Assembly: GCA_951812925.1 (NCBI GenBank)
Contig: OX638370.1
Coordinates: forward strand, 24,233,964 to 24,297,963
Length of the DNA stretch: 64,000 bases
Source: Calliopum simillimum
Lineage: Eukaryota; Arthropoda; Insecta; Diptera; Lauxaniidae
Direction of reading: 5' to 3'
Below the pieces are notes generated by a model. That model was not told where the DNA came from. It did no database searches and saw nothing but the letters and a program-made list of their open reading frames with translations. Positions 11,061 to 22,400 of this stretch are shown piece after piece (the first letter of the stretch is position 1; each line of letters starts with the position of its first letter). Position numbers and translations under genes: made by a program.

Positions 11061-14000
11061 TCCGTGATTGCTAATGTTCAGTCAGTTCGTAAGAAAACAG
11101 ACGAAAGACAACAACTTCAATTAGTACATTCTACATGCTTTGCTGTCACTAGAACCTTCGAGAAAGTTTCAATTATAAGTACGCGAATGTTTGATTGCAG
11201 TGCAGCAAAGTTAGTGTTGGGTAACGAATAACGAGTAGAAAAAGTATAGTAAAAAGTGCAGATCTTTTTGTATAAAGAATTGTGAATTGTTGTAAAGCGA
11301 AATAACGATATTTATCAAAAAGACGGAAATAATTTGTGGTTTCGGCATTTATTGTTTCTGCGAACATCTTTCAAATTATGAAAAACAGTTTTTTATAAAA
11401 AGATAAATTTAGAAGAGTTAGTCACCAATGATGAAACACCTTACTGGGCATGAAAAGCTATCTATCAGTGATTTGATTGCAGTTGTTTTCCGCGGTTTTT
11501 TGCCACTGCAATTATGTCTTGTTTAAGTCGACATCCATCATTTATTGCCTGCAATGGATGAATTTTTACAAAAATTGATTTCAAACTTTGAAACATTGGA
11601 AAAACTTATAACTTCTTTTTTTTTTTTTTTTTGTTTTCTTCATGTTGGCATGATTGGTATGTTGCTGCTTTTTATAAACATAAAAAAAAAATTGATTTCG
11701 CGTTATTTGATTATGTAGCTCACATTCCTATGCGGCTACCAAGATTTTCCTACATTTTCGTATATTTTTTGCGATAGATGTTGCGCTGAATTTAATTACA
11801 AAGTATGTTCACTTAGGTTTTTTCTTTTCCTTCAAATCCACTTTTTTTCATAATTCAACTTAATTAAAAATCCATGTTAAAATTTTTTTCTTGTTTTTCT
11901 TAATTTTTTCACTTTTACTTAAAATACGAGTATCTTGCTTTAATTAGCAAAAACAAAATTTAAATGCTTTCCTTATAGTTATGGCCACTAAATGAGTTTT
12001 TGCCATTTTCCATTAAATGCCTGAATTGTGTGCATGAAAGACAGCCTAATTAACGTATGTGGAGCAATGATTGAAAAGCTGATACAATCTTTTTCACTTT
12101 TAGTTTATAGTCTGTGATAATGTAATATGTAGGTATAATACAAACGAGTCATTATTTAATAACCTGACAGATAAAAGAGACAGACAGACAGACAAGCTGC
12201 AAAAAATGACTAAAATGAAATTGATTAGCTTACAAGCAAAATTGTACAGCGTTTGAAGACACACAATTTATGCCATAATACCCCAAACTATTTATTAAAT
12301 AAGTTAAATAACTACCGGGTTTAGGAAGATTATGTGACGATGATGTTCGATCAAAATAAATGGTATCATATCACATACCATTAATACATATTTAGGGAAA
12401 TATTTTCAAAAATAAACTTATACCAATAAAAAGAAGTATTGACGATTGATCATTGATATTTCTAAAATTTTTTTAGGAACTTCGGTTCGATTGTAAATGA
12501 AGAAACAAGAAGAATATTTTGTGAAAATTTTGAAGAAAAGTTAAAAAATTTTCAAAAAGAGGACATTTTTGGGTATTGACTACTTTGATATAAAATTCAA
12601 AAGATAACGATGAAACATCTAAGTTAAGTACTAAATTCCCTTATTTAAATTCTTATTGAAAAATGCTCCTTACCACTTAAAACGCAAACAAGAGGTACAA
12701 ATTTGTAATACCAAATTAGTAGGAAAAATAAATAATATATACAAACTGTAATTTCTGAAAAAACCCAAACAAAACCACAACCATAAAAAAAAAAATCAAC
12801 GCCAATAACACTGGCAGCAACAAAAAAATACCAAAAAAAAAAAACACACACATCAAAAACATCTGATCTCCAAAATACTTCGAAAAAAGACCGAAAATAA
12901 AAAAGCAACTTAAAAAAAAGACCGAAAATAATGAAAGGCTACAAACTTTTTTTATAGCTGACATGCTGTCTCCACATCACGAAGAATTATGAGTCATGTC
13001 TTTGCACCAACAACAGCAACAGTAGTGGCAATTTAACCCCAAAAAAAAAATGAAAAATGCTTTGTACGGGTGTAAAAATTGAATTGAAAGAAAGAAAATT
13101 GAAGGAAAATCTTATGTACACAAACATAAAGTAGTGACATTTTTAATGAAAATTTATTTTGAAGGACACGACGCGAATGCAAGAAAGAAAAAAAAATACA
13201 AAAGAACAAATATGGCGACACATTTCCGCATGCGGTACGAGTTGAACATGCTGCATAGACATATACACACAGAGAGAGAAAGCAAGAGAGATGGCGCCAA
13301 GAAACATTGATATAGTAAAGGTGTAAAAGAGAGCACAAATAAAAGTGTTGTAAATGTAAAGCAATAGTTTAAGCTTTAAGCTGCTTTCCTTCATAATCAA
13401 CATTCCCACAGTTTCACCATCACCCCCACTTGCACAACTGAGATTTTTTGTTTTAAGAACCGCATGCCTCCAAAGAAATGTATTTTGAACAGTGTTGCCA
13501 TAAAACAGAAAGTAAATACTTTTTAACCGAAATTAGGTATATAAGAAGGATTTCGAAATCAAATATTTGGAATAAGTCGAAAAATGTTGATAAAGACAAC
13601 AAGTGCTTGTATAATCAAAAAATATTGATAAAGTTAAAAAATTTAAGTGTTTCATACTTCTCCTCAGGACAGAACACAATATTGTTTCATATTGTGTAAA
13701 ATAAAATCTCTATTTTATCAAACAATCTGGCAACACCAACGCATCCTTTCATAACTTTACTCTATTTTCGCTATCTCTGCTCTTCTTCCACAAAAACACA
13801 AATATAAATGGATAAACATGTTTCCTATCTCTTTCTCGTTCCACTTGTTGTTGTCGCTCAACTGTTTTATTATCGAATATTTTGTTGGCATTATCCTTTT
13901 GTCGTCAGCATTTTTGGCGCCAACTTTTGTCGTTGTTGTTGTTGTTGTTAAATTTTATTGCCGTCAAAAAAGCACAAATAAAAAGCATGATGGCAGGGGT

Positions 14001-14486
14001 AAAAAGCAGAGTGGATGAGCCAAAGCTTTGCATAGTCTACAAGAGGAGTAAGTATTAAGTAAATTTTTGACACAAAATGACACGTAAGTGAGTGAATCAA
14101 TGATTGGCGTGAATCACTCACTCGTTTAATGCCAGTAAATCCTTCAGGTTTATTATTTCGAAATTTGAAGTTTTTTTTTTTTCTGTTAAAGGCCCATGAG
14201 TCAACATAAAGCAGAGGTAACATGCTCATTCTTACACGCGTTTTTAATAATGAATAATGAAGTCAACTTCGTGAAACTTTTTTCATTACAAAACTCGTCG
14301 CTGATTTTCAGATAGGTAAGTGTATTGTATTCTTTCGTTGTATGTATTTTCTTTAATCATAAGTAGTGGCGTCTACATAGAAAATAATTGATTTGAAATT
14401 CATTTAGAAGATGATGGTTTTGTGTTCCATTCTGGGTAAGTCGCTGATAACGAAACTGACAGTTTTTTCCACAAGAGATGTACCTG
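11061..14486. other. AT-rich DNA with A/T-homopolymer and triplet tracts
   Basis: No exon was recognised. A-rich tracts near 12780-12930 (including a doubled AAAAAAGACCGAAAATAA) create hydrophobic open frames on the minus strand that are not genes. A GAGA-rich patch at 13271-13292 resembles GAGA-factor sites but is isolated. A (GTT)n run lies near 13929-13950 and a (GACA)n run near 12180-12194. Confidence 0.5.
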
Positions 14487-14822
14487 TAATGCCCCAGGCA
14501 GACGGCAGCTCTAATGCACATTGCAGACGCAATAATGTGAAACTTTTTATTGCTTGGTTTTAGGCGTTTTTTATATATATATTTCATAGACATTGTCTAA
14601 AAGAAAATTTCCCAATTCAGGGTACAAAAAGTTCTAAAACATCAAAACAATATTAGTAGTGAGAAAAGCTAATTAGAATTTTTTGGACCCTAAATTGGGA
14701 AATTTTCTTTTAGTCAATGTCTATGAAATATATGTTTAAAAAATGCTTAAAACCATGCAAAAAAAAGTTTCACATTATTGCGTCTGTAATGTGCAATAGA
14801 GCTGCCGTCTGTCTGGGGCATA
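14487..14822. repeat. Repeat family B (long-TIR hairpin MITE), copy 1
   Basis: The element is nearly palindromic. The left end TAATGCCCCAGGCAGACGGC pairs with the right end GCCGTCTGTCTGGGGCATA. The arms continue through AATAATGTGAAACTTTTT and AAAAGAAAATTTCCCAATTC to a loop of a few tens of bases near 14640-14680. Arms are about 150 bp, so a transcript would form a long hairpin. No protein is encoded. The same structure recurs at 50739-51092. Confidence 0.8.
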
Positions 14823-15761
14823 AGCCTCCAGCAGTAGGAACTATAGAGATTTTGTATTTCCCCTGTTAATTCCTTAGTCTTATTGTAAAATCAAACAAGC
14901 GATAGTCATGCAGTTCTCTAGCAAGTACGCCACATTGTTAATCCCCCTTAATGGTATATTTCTTCTTTTTGCTCTCGTGATGACAGGGCTATCACATTAT
15001 TGGCGACAAACTGAACTTAAAGCTGTTGAACCGATTTTATTGATTCACTTTATGCCGCGTGTTATTTTTGTTTTTTTGCTATACAACAACAATAACAATT
15101 CTCTTATTGTTGTGGTAGTCTGTGAGTCACACACACATTCATACCCCAAGTAAATAACAGTCAGCCAGGAGTGGCGAAAATTCATTCTCAAAAACGTTCG
15201 TTGGTGGTGGCAGCAGCGCTTTTTCAGGAAGGATCCATTAGTTGATTTGTTTGACAGCCAAAAATCACTAAAGTTGTTTCAAGAAATTGACACGTTGCTG
15301 TCAAGGACATGACAATCAGTTTCCAGCTTTTATGACTATTTTTTTGGGTTACACTTGAATGGTGGTGGTGATGGTGGCTTGGGTGGTGGATTTACTTTGC
15401 TGCCTTTTAAAGTGTGGGGGAACGTTTAAGTAAACAAAAGCATTAGAGTGTTACTTTGAGTTGAGGGTATTTTTTTGCAATATTTTATATTCTTTGCTTT
15501 GCTTTCTTTTTATTCTTATTTTTATTGCTCCGAATTAGTGATAAATAAAAATATGTATGTATGTAAAAGCTGATTTTTTCTTTATTGACAATATGTGTCC
15601 AATATTCAAATCTGGGCCACGACATTCAATTGGGATTTCAATGTGCTCGTGTCAAAGTAAACTGCTGTGGTTTTATTTTATTTCGTATTTTTATTAGAAA
15701 ATACATCGATATGTTTTATGCAGGGACTTAACTAATGAAATTGAATTGAAACGAGTGAAAC
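14823..15761. other. No gene seen
   Basis: An 81-codon frame at 14908-15153 has a hydrophobic start but no motif and ends in an AAC/GTT repeat. A GGTGGTGGTGATGGTGG tract lies near 15360. I see nothing else. Confidence 0.45.
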
Positions 15762-15864
15762 AAGGCCTCATCATGAATAAATATTCTCGAAAATTTTTTC
15801 TCAGACTGCATTGTTGTCTCCATTGTAGTCTGAGAAAAAATGTTTATTCATGATAAGGCGCCTT
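15762..15864. repeat. Repeat family C (short hairpin MITE), copy 1
   Basis: The ends AAGGCCTCATCATGAATAAA and TTTATTCATGATAAGGCGCC are inverted repeats. The arms also hold TTTTTTCTCAGACTGCA against TAGTCTGAGAAAAAATG around the loop GTCTCCATT. The whole is about 100 bp and folds into one hairpin. A second copy lies at 39918-40024. Confidence 0.75.
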
Positions 15865-16236
15865 TTATTTAGGTCATAGTATCTTTCTACTTATATTGGG
15901 GTTAAACTTGTGCTGTAACCTGTAGCCACTTATATCAGGGGAGTGAGAGGTAAACGAGTTATTTCGCCTTATAACACTTTCTTCAAATATCCAACAGGGG
16001 TTAAAAATTTGACTCTTCTTTTACCGGCTCCTGGATGATTTCGCCTTCATAATATAAGTTTGGTCTGAACAACTTATTCCCCGAAATTATGCAGAGAAAC
16101 TGTACATTCCTTTTCAGTTCAAGTTAAAATGATCTAGATGAGGAAGAAATACAAACACTCAATGTCTCTGTAAAAGAAATACCTTGGCAAATAGAAGTAA
16201 CAGGTTCATAAGGAAATATTTCGTTGATGAACTTTG
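15865..16236. other. No gene seen
   Basis: Ordinary AT-rich sequence with no recognisable coding, RNA or repeat feature. Confidence 0.45.
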
Positions 16237-16456
16237 CACGGTAAAAATTTTAATTTTATTTAAAACCGAAAAGTTTTTATGCAGAACAGTGCCAAAAAAA
16301 GTATTAATTTTAAACTATTTTGGAATAAATTTCATACTTTTTTGGAATAAATTTCAAACTTTTTTGGAAAAAATCGGAATTTAAAAACAATAAAGTTTAA
16401 AATTAATACTAAAGGGAATCAAAAGTAAGAAAAGTAAACTATGGTTTTTTAGTGTG
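16237..16456 (+). repeat. Repeat family D (MITE-like), copy 1
   Basis: The ends are CACGGTAAAAATTTTAATTT on the left and, on the other strand, CACACTAAAAAACCATAG on the right, a short imperfect inverted repeat. The core is marked by TTAATTTTAAACTATTTTGG and AAATTTCAAACTTTTTTGGA, shared with copies at 31581-31766 (same orientation) and 35586-35809 (inverted). It is AT-rich and non-coding. A frame at 16184-16384 crosses it by chance. Confidence 0.7.
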
Positions 16457-17499
16457 TATGTTTGCTTGCAATGGATCTACTTAGTTTGTTTGTCAATAGT
16501 CTGCTGGAATTTCCACCTATGTATTTTTAGTATGGCAATAAGTCAATTTTTTAGACCAGAACATAATATAAAATAAAACGAAATCTCGCTTTTTTATTAT
16601 CTTAAGAGTATTTGTGAAATTTCAACGATTTCTGCGCTTCTTTGGAAAGAAAAGGTTTTGCATGTGCTATGGTTTTGTGACGATAATTGTTTTGATGCAA
16701 GTAAGAGATAAGTCAGCCACATTCACTGTTCTTACAGCGCAATATATATTTCATATATATAGCAATATATTGAGGAAAGACATGAATTCACTTAAATAAT
16801 TTAAGCTCGCATTCCTTAAGCCTTAAGCAATACAGAAAATAGTAGTGGGATATTAAATAATGAAATGTTAAGCGTTGAACTTGAAAAGCTTTTAACAGCT
16901 TTCGCAAATAAGACATTAATAGAATAAAACAATCAGCCTAGAAAAGGACTAAATATATAAGGCAGTGCTTAGTAAGAAATGTGCAAAATAGAAAATGGAA
17001 GAAAAATATTTCCTTTTAAGTTGATACGAGCACTAATGAAATCTCTTAATAGAATTACATTTCAAGGATGTTTGACCAACGGAAAGCTTAAACACAACAG
17101 ATGCGTCGTCCAGCAGCATGAGCTAAAGCAATACCTTTGCTTTGCTAAGCTAACATACAAATACATATAGTCGAATAACCTGAACTGAATAACCTGCCTT
17201 AACCTGCAGCAGAACTTGGTATATGAGTTCATTGCATACTCTGCTTACACTTAAGCTACTAGGGCACTTAATTTACTTTTAATAATGCTGGAAAAATCTG
17301 GAACTAAAGAGCAATTTTTCGATTACCAGGTGCATCAAATTCAAAGACAAAAAAACTTGTTGTTAAATTACGGTCGCTGATTTCGAAACTGCCAACAGTT
17401 TCTCTTTACCGGGTCTGATATTCGAGTGATCTTTGCTTTTAACTCCAGATAATATTCTTTTCAGGAAATCGGTGTACATCCAGGAAATTTTGTAGCAGA
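16457..17499. other. No gene seen
   Basis: Two 60-codon frames (16614-16799 and 16979-17170, plus) show no recognisable motif. No repeats shared with the rest of the window were noticed. Confidence 0.45.
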
Positions 17500-19700
17500 G
17501 TGATAATGAAAAGGTTATGAAAAAAAGTTGGAAGTGAATAAACGAGCAGTGAAAAACTCAAGAAGTGCAAAATTGCAAAGGTGTAGAAGTGTAGAAATGT
17601 AGAAATGAAAAGGGGAAAAAGTGAATGAGAATACCTAAAAAAAATGAATTAGAAGTAAAGAATTACAGAAAGAAATGAAAAAGTGGAAAGTTTAAAAACA
17701 AAGAAAAATGGGAAAAGCGAAGAAGTAAAAAATGGAAAAATTTAAAATATGATAAATTAAAGGAATAAAGAACTGGAAAAATTTCGAAGTGACAAAATTA
17801 AGAAGTGAAAAAACTAAAAAATATTTTTTAAAAAAAAAGAAGATATCGATGCCTGAGTCGAAAAGTAGGATGATTCATTTCTCATACGGAAACTTAGATT
17901 ATCATTGATTCTTGGACGAAAACTAAATTATTTCATTATATGAAACGAAAAGTAGGTTTTATCGAAGTCATGAATGTACGACGTTAAAGATTTTATGTCG
18001 AAAACTAGGATGTCTTAAGATTTTGAACAAAACCTAGACGTTTCGATGCATTGCACGAAAGTAAGGTTGATTCATTATGTTTTCATTCAGTATGAAACAT
18101 CCTTCTTTTCGTAAAAAAATATAAAACATCATAATTTTTGTGGGAGAAATGGAACATCCTAGTTTTCGTATGAAGAAGTAAGGAAGTGAAAAGAATGTGA
18201 AAAAGTGAAAAAATGGAAAATGAAATGAAAAAGTTATAGAAAAAGTTTAGAAACAAAGAAGTAAAGTGTTGAAAAACTAATGAAATGAAAAAGCTAGAAA
18301 ATGCAAAAGATGTCAAAAAGTGAAGAAGAAAGGATATGGAAGAGAAGTGCTAAAGTTAAAAAATGAAGATGTGATTTAGTGAAAAAATGAAGAAGAGAAG
18401 AAGTGTAGAAATAAAGAGGTGAAGAAATAAAAACCTAATAATATGAAGAAGTTAGGAAATCGAAAAGATGTGAAAAAGTGCAAAAATTAAGATGTGTTGA
18501 AATGAAAAAATTAATAAGAAAAGAAAAGTCCAAAAAAAGGGAGGAAAAAAAAAATACTAAAGAAATGAAGAAGTAAGGAAATGGACAAGAAGTGAAATAG
18601 TGAAAAAATGAAGATTGGATGAAATGAAGAAGTAAAGAACAGAAGAAGTGTAGAAAAAGAAAGAAGTGAAGAAATTTAAAACTATAGAAATGAAGAAGTA
18701 AGAAAATGAAAAAGATGTGAAATAGTGTAAAAATGAAGATGTTGTGAATAGAAAAAGAGAAGGATTGAAGAAGTGTAGAAATAATGAAGTGAAGAAATTA
18801 AAAACTAAAGATATGAAGAACTAAGGAAATGGACAAGAAGTGAAATAGTGAAAAAATGAAGATGTGATGAAATGAAAAGTTGAAGGGATGAACAACTACG
18901 GAAATGAAGATGTACGAAAATAACGATATGACGAAATGAAAAAGTGAAAAAGAGAATAAGTCAAGAAATACGGAAGTGGAGAAATAAAAAGTTAAAAAAA
19001 TGAAAAAGTAGGGAAAGGGAAAAGATATGGAAAAGTGAAGAAATTTAAAAATGAAAATGAGATAAAAAAAAACAATTAAAAAAAGAAGATGTGTACAAAT
19101 ATAGATGTGAAGATATGAAAAATTTATTAAATGAACAAGATGATGAAAAGATGTGAAAAATGTCGAAATGAAGATGTGATGAAATGAAAAATTGAAAAAA
19201 TAAAGAATTGAAAAAACTTAAGAAATGAAAAATTACAAAAATGGAAAAAAGAAGGAATAAATTAGTGAAGAAGTGAAAAAGTGGTGAAGTAAGAAGTGAA
19301 AAAATTAAAAAGTATAGAAATTAGGAACTGACAAGAGTTAAAGTGAAGAAGTAAAAAAATAAAGCAGTGATGTATTAAGAAGGTTATGAAGAGAAAAGTG
19401 TAGAAGCATCGAAATGAAAAAAGAAAAAGGGAAGAAATGAAAAAGTAAAGAAATGAAAAAGTAAAGAAATGAAAAAGTAAAGAAATGGTTCTTAAAGTGA
19501 AAAAGTAATGAAGTGTTAAAGTGGTGAAAGGAAAAAGTTAAGAAATGAAATAATGAAGGATAAAACTTCAAAGAAAATGGATACCTTCCGGATTAAAGAA
19601 CTGATTTGATAAAGCTGTAGCAAGGTAAAGAATCATTGAAGAACTAAAAAAAATTATAAATTAAAGAAAAGAAATAGAGTTCTTATTTGGAAAATAATAT
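17500..19700 (+). repeat. Purine-rich tract of degenerate GAAGTGAAAAAATGAAG units
   Basis: For about 2.2 kb the plus strand is almost entirely purines with scattered T. Short words such as GAAGTGAAAAA, GAAATGAAGAAGTAA and AAAATGAAGATGTGATGAAA recur at irregular spacing. A run of four AAGAAATGAAAAAGT units lies at about 19433-19487. This is a decayed minisatellite rather than a clean tandem array. The minus-strand frames at 18083-18316 and 19338-19571 are its F/S/L-rich translations and are not genes. Strong strand asymmetry could favour triplex or R-loop structure; that is inference. Confidence 0.75.
17845..18176. repeat. Array of CGAAAACTAGGATGTTTCAT-like units, some inverted
   Basis: Within the purine tract, about eight forward variants of CGAAAACTAGGATG..TTCAT are followed by three inverted variants. 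Forward examples are GAAAAGTAGGATGATTCATT near 17860 and CGAAAACTAGGATGTC near 18000. Inverted examples are GAAACATCCTTCTTTTCG near 18092 and GGAACATCCTAGTTTTCGT near 18152. Spacing is roughly 30-45 bp. A further isolated match, AAACCTAGACGTTTCG, occurs near 43520. Confidence 0.6.
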
Positions 19701-21111
19701 TAAAAGAAGTGTCATACCAGCATTATCCTCACTCCTTCAACACTGACCAACACACACTATAATTCCTGGCGAAAATGAAATAAAGTAGCGCTCATTCGAA
19801 AGCAAAAACGAAAACCAAAAAAAAACTTAAAATCGAATTTCGTGTAAATGTGGAGCACATACACATGCACATACCTATACATATATGCAGAACACGCCCA
19901 TCTTCATCATTACGCCCTTCAAGTTTTTAGTGAGCTAATGAGCAACAACAAAAGTATCGCTAGCCAAAGTGGCTGGCTGGCAGCAGTTATATGTAGCGCC
20001 TTGTGCTTGTAGTTGTTGTTTTTGTTGTAATGAGCCAAATTAAAGGTGCTTCTGCAATTAACTGGTTGCAGTTTACATTCAGGATGGTTGGAAATTTTTC
20101 TCTTTTTTTTTTTCAGCTTATACGGATGTATGTGTAAGTATGTGCGATTTTATATGTATAGTGTTTATACGTACTTAACACGTTTTATTTGTATTGCTTT
20201 TGATTGATGTACTTAAAACCTTATTGAGCGCCATTTCTGGCTACTACTCATCCCCGTATGTAGGTACTTTCACTACCAACAACAACTCTTAAATACTTTT
20301 TATTGTATTTGTTGTGGTTAATGAGGCTCAATGTTTGTTTTTGTATTTAATTGAGGCAGAGCTTTAGTGTATGTAGGGTGTTTGCATGGCGCAAAAGCAT
20401 CCTTTGACAGGTAATTATAGCAGACATGAAGCTTTTGCATTCGCACCATACATACAGAATGACATGTTGTATTGAAGACAGTGGCATATATTTAAAGTGA
20501 AAACCTTTAGGCTTTAAAGTGGCGGAATTTCCCAAGTAATAACTATTGACGCGAAACCTTTAAACGCCAAATGTTCCCATACCCGCCTTCGTTACTCGCA
20601 ATCTTATCGTTTCATTAGTTTTGACGCATTTTCATAAAATATCTTGTCAAGCATGACATTAGCTCATCGCTCATCACTTAATCACCCACGCGCGCGTACG
20701 TTCCACAACAATCAAAAGCAAAAGTAAACGCTCAGCTCACTTCACCACGTGACGTGACAAAAATCGTGCCGCCACAGTTGGGCACACGCCGACGCTTTGT
20801 GCGCCGCTTCACTGAATCGTAGCGGTGGTCGTCGTTGTAGTTAAACGTCATCACATCGAAGTATTCAGTCAGAGTAACAGTAGCAGTCGTCGACGTCGGC
20901 GTCATTGTCATTTACTGTCAGTATGACACAAACAAATTGTACAGACGGACGGCTAGTTACGTTAACCTGTATCTACTTGTTGTCTATCGATTCATTCATT
21001 TGATTTTTATTGTCTTGTCCAGCACGGTGTTGTTGCTAGACTTGCCCGCCCAATTCAATTTGCTATTTTTAATACGAATTTTAAATTGACTTTGAATGTT
21101 AGAAGTAGAAA
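19701..21111. other. No exon seen; contains a CG-rich patch
   Basis: The first 1 kb is ordinary, with short GTT/CAA runs near 20010 and 20278. From about 20690 to 20960 the base composition changes: CpG dinucleotides become frequent (CGCGCGCGTACG, TCGTCGACGTCGGCGTC). That patch is described separately as a promoter candidate. Confidence 0.45.
20741..20915 (+). promoter_or_regulatory. Possible TATA-less promoter region
   Basis: CACGTG (20746-20751, E-box) overlaps TGACGTG (20750-20756, CRE-like). About 120 bases downstream, TTCAGTC at 20874-20880 fits the insect initiator consensus TCAKTY. The surrounding 250 bp are CpG-rich compared with the flanks. No TATA box and no well-placed DPE were found, and no downstream exon could be identified. 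Any gene would have to lie outside the window. Confidence 0.25.
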
Positions 21112-22053
21112 CTAGTAAGGGTGTAAAATTTGGCCTGGCCAAACATCAAATACCCTACACTGCAGTATTTTTCAAATTTTGCTCATATGGGAGTTGCTAC
21201 GCCCTCTTGTCCGAGGTCACCCAGTTTTTGTTCAGCGCTTGCATTTATAGTTTTTAGTGTCTGAGTGACAAACTTTTTCAGTAAAGCGTTTTGAAGCTTT
21301 TGCTTATATAGGAGGTGCCACGCCCTCTTGACCGAGTTCGTCTAGTTTTAGCTTAGAGCGTGCAATTATAGTATTTAGTATTTGAGTGAAGCTTGGTTCG
21401 ATTATCTCAAGAAACTGTTTCAGTATAGCATTTTGAAACTTTTGCTTATGTGGGAGGTACCACGCCCCCTTGTCCGATTTCACCCAATTTTTGTTGAGAG
21501 CTTTCATTTATGATTCTTAGTGTCTGAGTCAAATTTGATTCGAATATTTCAAAAAACGCTTTCAGTATAGCGTTTTTAAGTATTTGCTTATATGGGAGGT
21601 GCCACGCCCTCTTGTCCGAATTCGCTTAGTTTTTCCTCAGAGCTTGCGCTTACAATTTTTAATATTAATGCGTATTTTGGTTGCATTGTCGTGAAAAAAA
21701 CTCCTAAAATTGCATTTTGAATATATTTTTTGTATGGGTGGTAGGCGTGTCCGTTGACCGATTTCGCTCATTTTCAATCCCCCGAGCTAACTTTGGTGAC
21801 GAAGGCAGTGTACCAAGTTTCATTGAATTATCTTGCTCAGTTTTCCCAAAAAGTGTATTTCAACACACAGCCAGCCAGCCAGCCAGCCACCCAGCCAGCC
21901 AGCCAGCCAGCCAGCCAGACAGACGGACATGGCTATATCGACTCAGGAAGTGACGCTGATCAAGAATATATATACTTTTCTATATCTGCCACGCCTCCTT
22001 CTCTGCGTTACAAACGGAAGGACAAAGTGAATATACCCTGGGTGTAGGGTATA
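21112..22053 (-). mobile_element. DINE-1-like (Helitron-related) element, copy B
   Basis: Read on the minus strand, it starts TATACCCTACACCCAGGG, passes CTTGATCAGCGTCACTTCC and CCATGTCCGTCTGTCTGG into a (GGCT)n microsatellite, then four roughly 120-145 bp subrepeats each with a GGGCGTGGCACCTCCCAT-type core, and ends ...CCCTTACTAGT. Thirteen bases before the terminal CTAGT lies the perfect hairpin TTTGGCCAGGCCAAA (21129-21143). A 3' hairpin followed by CTAG(T) is the Helitron 3' signature, and the order of motifs is that of DINE-1/INE-1. It codes for nothing; the 97-codon frame across the microsatellite is incidental. Confidence 0.85.
21129..21143 (-). other. Helitron-type 3' terminal hairpin
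   Basis: TTTGGCCTGGCCAAA is a perfect seven-base-pair stem with a one-base loop, just inside the CTAGT end of the DINE-1-like element. Equivalent hairpins are at 55397-55411 (perfect), 57952-57966 and 30148-30162 (one or two mismatches). In Helitrons this hairpin acts as a replication terminator; that role is inferred here. Confidence 0.75.
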
Positions 22054-22128
22054 AAAAAAATGAGACAAATCACTTTTTCCCTTAACAATTTATGTTAATT
22101 ATCCCATTGGTTGGCAGTAGTTCTCAAG

Positions 22129-22400
22129 CTATGGTAGTAAGAAGCGTAATTCATAGCTCCATAATGCCCTAAAACTGATTTTGAATACCATGTGTTTGAA
22201 TGGAACTTCTTCATCTAATGCCATCATTTGAGATGAGCTTAGTTTATTTTCACGACTTTCCCGAACCAAGGATTTTCTTCTTGAAACACCTTTCCCAGGT
22301 GACTTTTGGTCTATCAATTCCTCTACTAACTTGTGAATTTCATTCAAGAGCTGGCTGGCAACCTTTGCTTTACGATTCTCGGACTGAATCTTGATTGTCA
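22129..22400 (-). pseudogene. Non-LTR retrotransposon C-terminal relic
   Basis: On the minus strand the frame reads QPALE-stop-NSQVSRGIDRPKVTW, matching the ALEWNPQGSRGRGRPK-TW motif near the C-terminus of RTE/R1-like endonuclease-reverse transcriptases. The same motif is seen much better preserved at 46688-47109. Stops replace conserved tryptophans. It lies tail to tail with the Jockey-like relic that starts about 22391 on the other strand. The 93-codon frame over it is in the wrong phase. Confidence 0.55.

Noticed and set aside
12645..12964. Two overlapping minus frames of 82-87 codons with membrane-like composition
   Set aside because: Their hydrophobic residues come from A-rich plus-strand tracts and a doubled AAAAAAGACCG unit; no motif.
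13033..13409. Minus frames of 60-101 codons
   Set aside because: They overlap in several phases over simple-sequence DNA. No preferred frame and no motif.
14908..15153. 81-codon plus frame with a possible membrane segment
   Set aside because: It ends in an AAC/GTT repeat, and no splice or promoter context supports it.
21860..21925. CRISPR-like short repeats
   Set aside because: The repeats are a contiguous tetranucleotide microsatellite without spacers, in eukaryotic DNA.
21717..22047. Frames rich in SQPA repeats
   Set aside because: They are translations of the CAGC microsatellite within DINE-1-like copy B.
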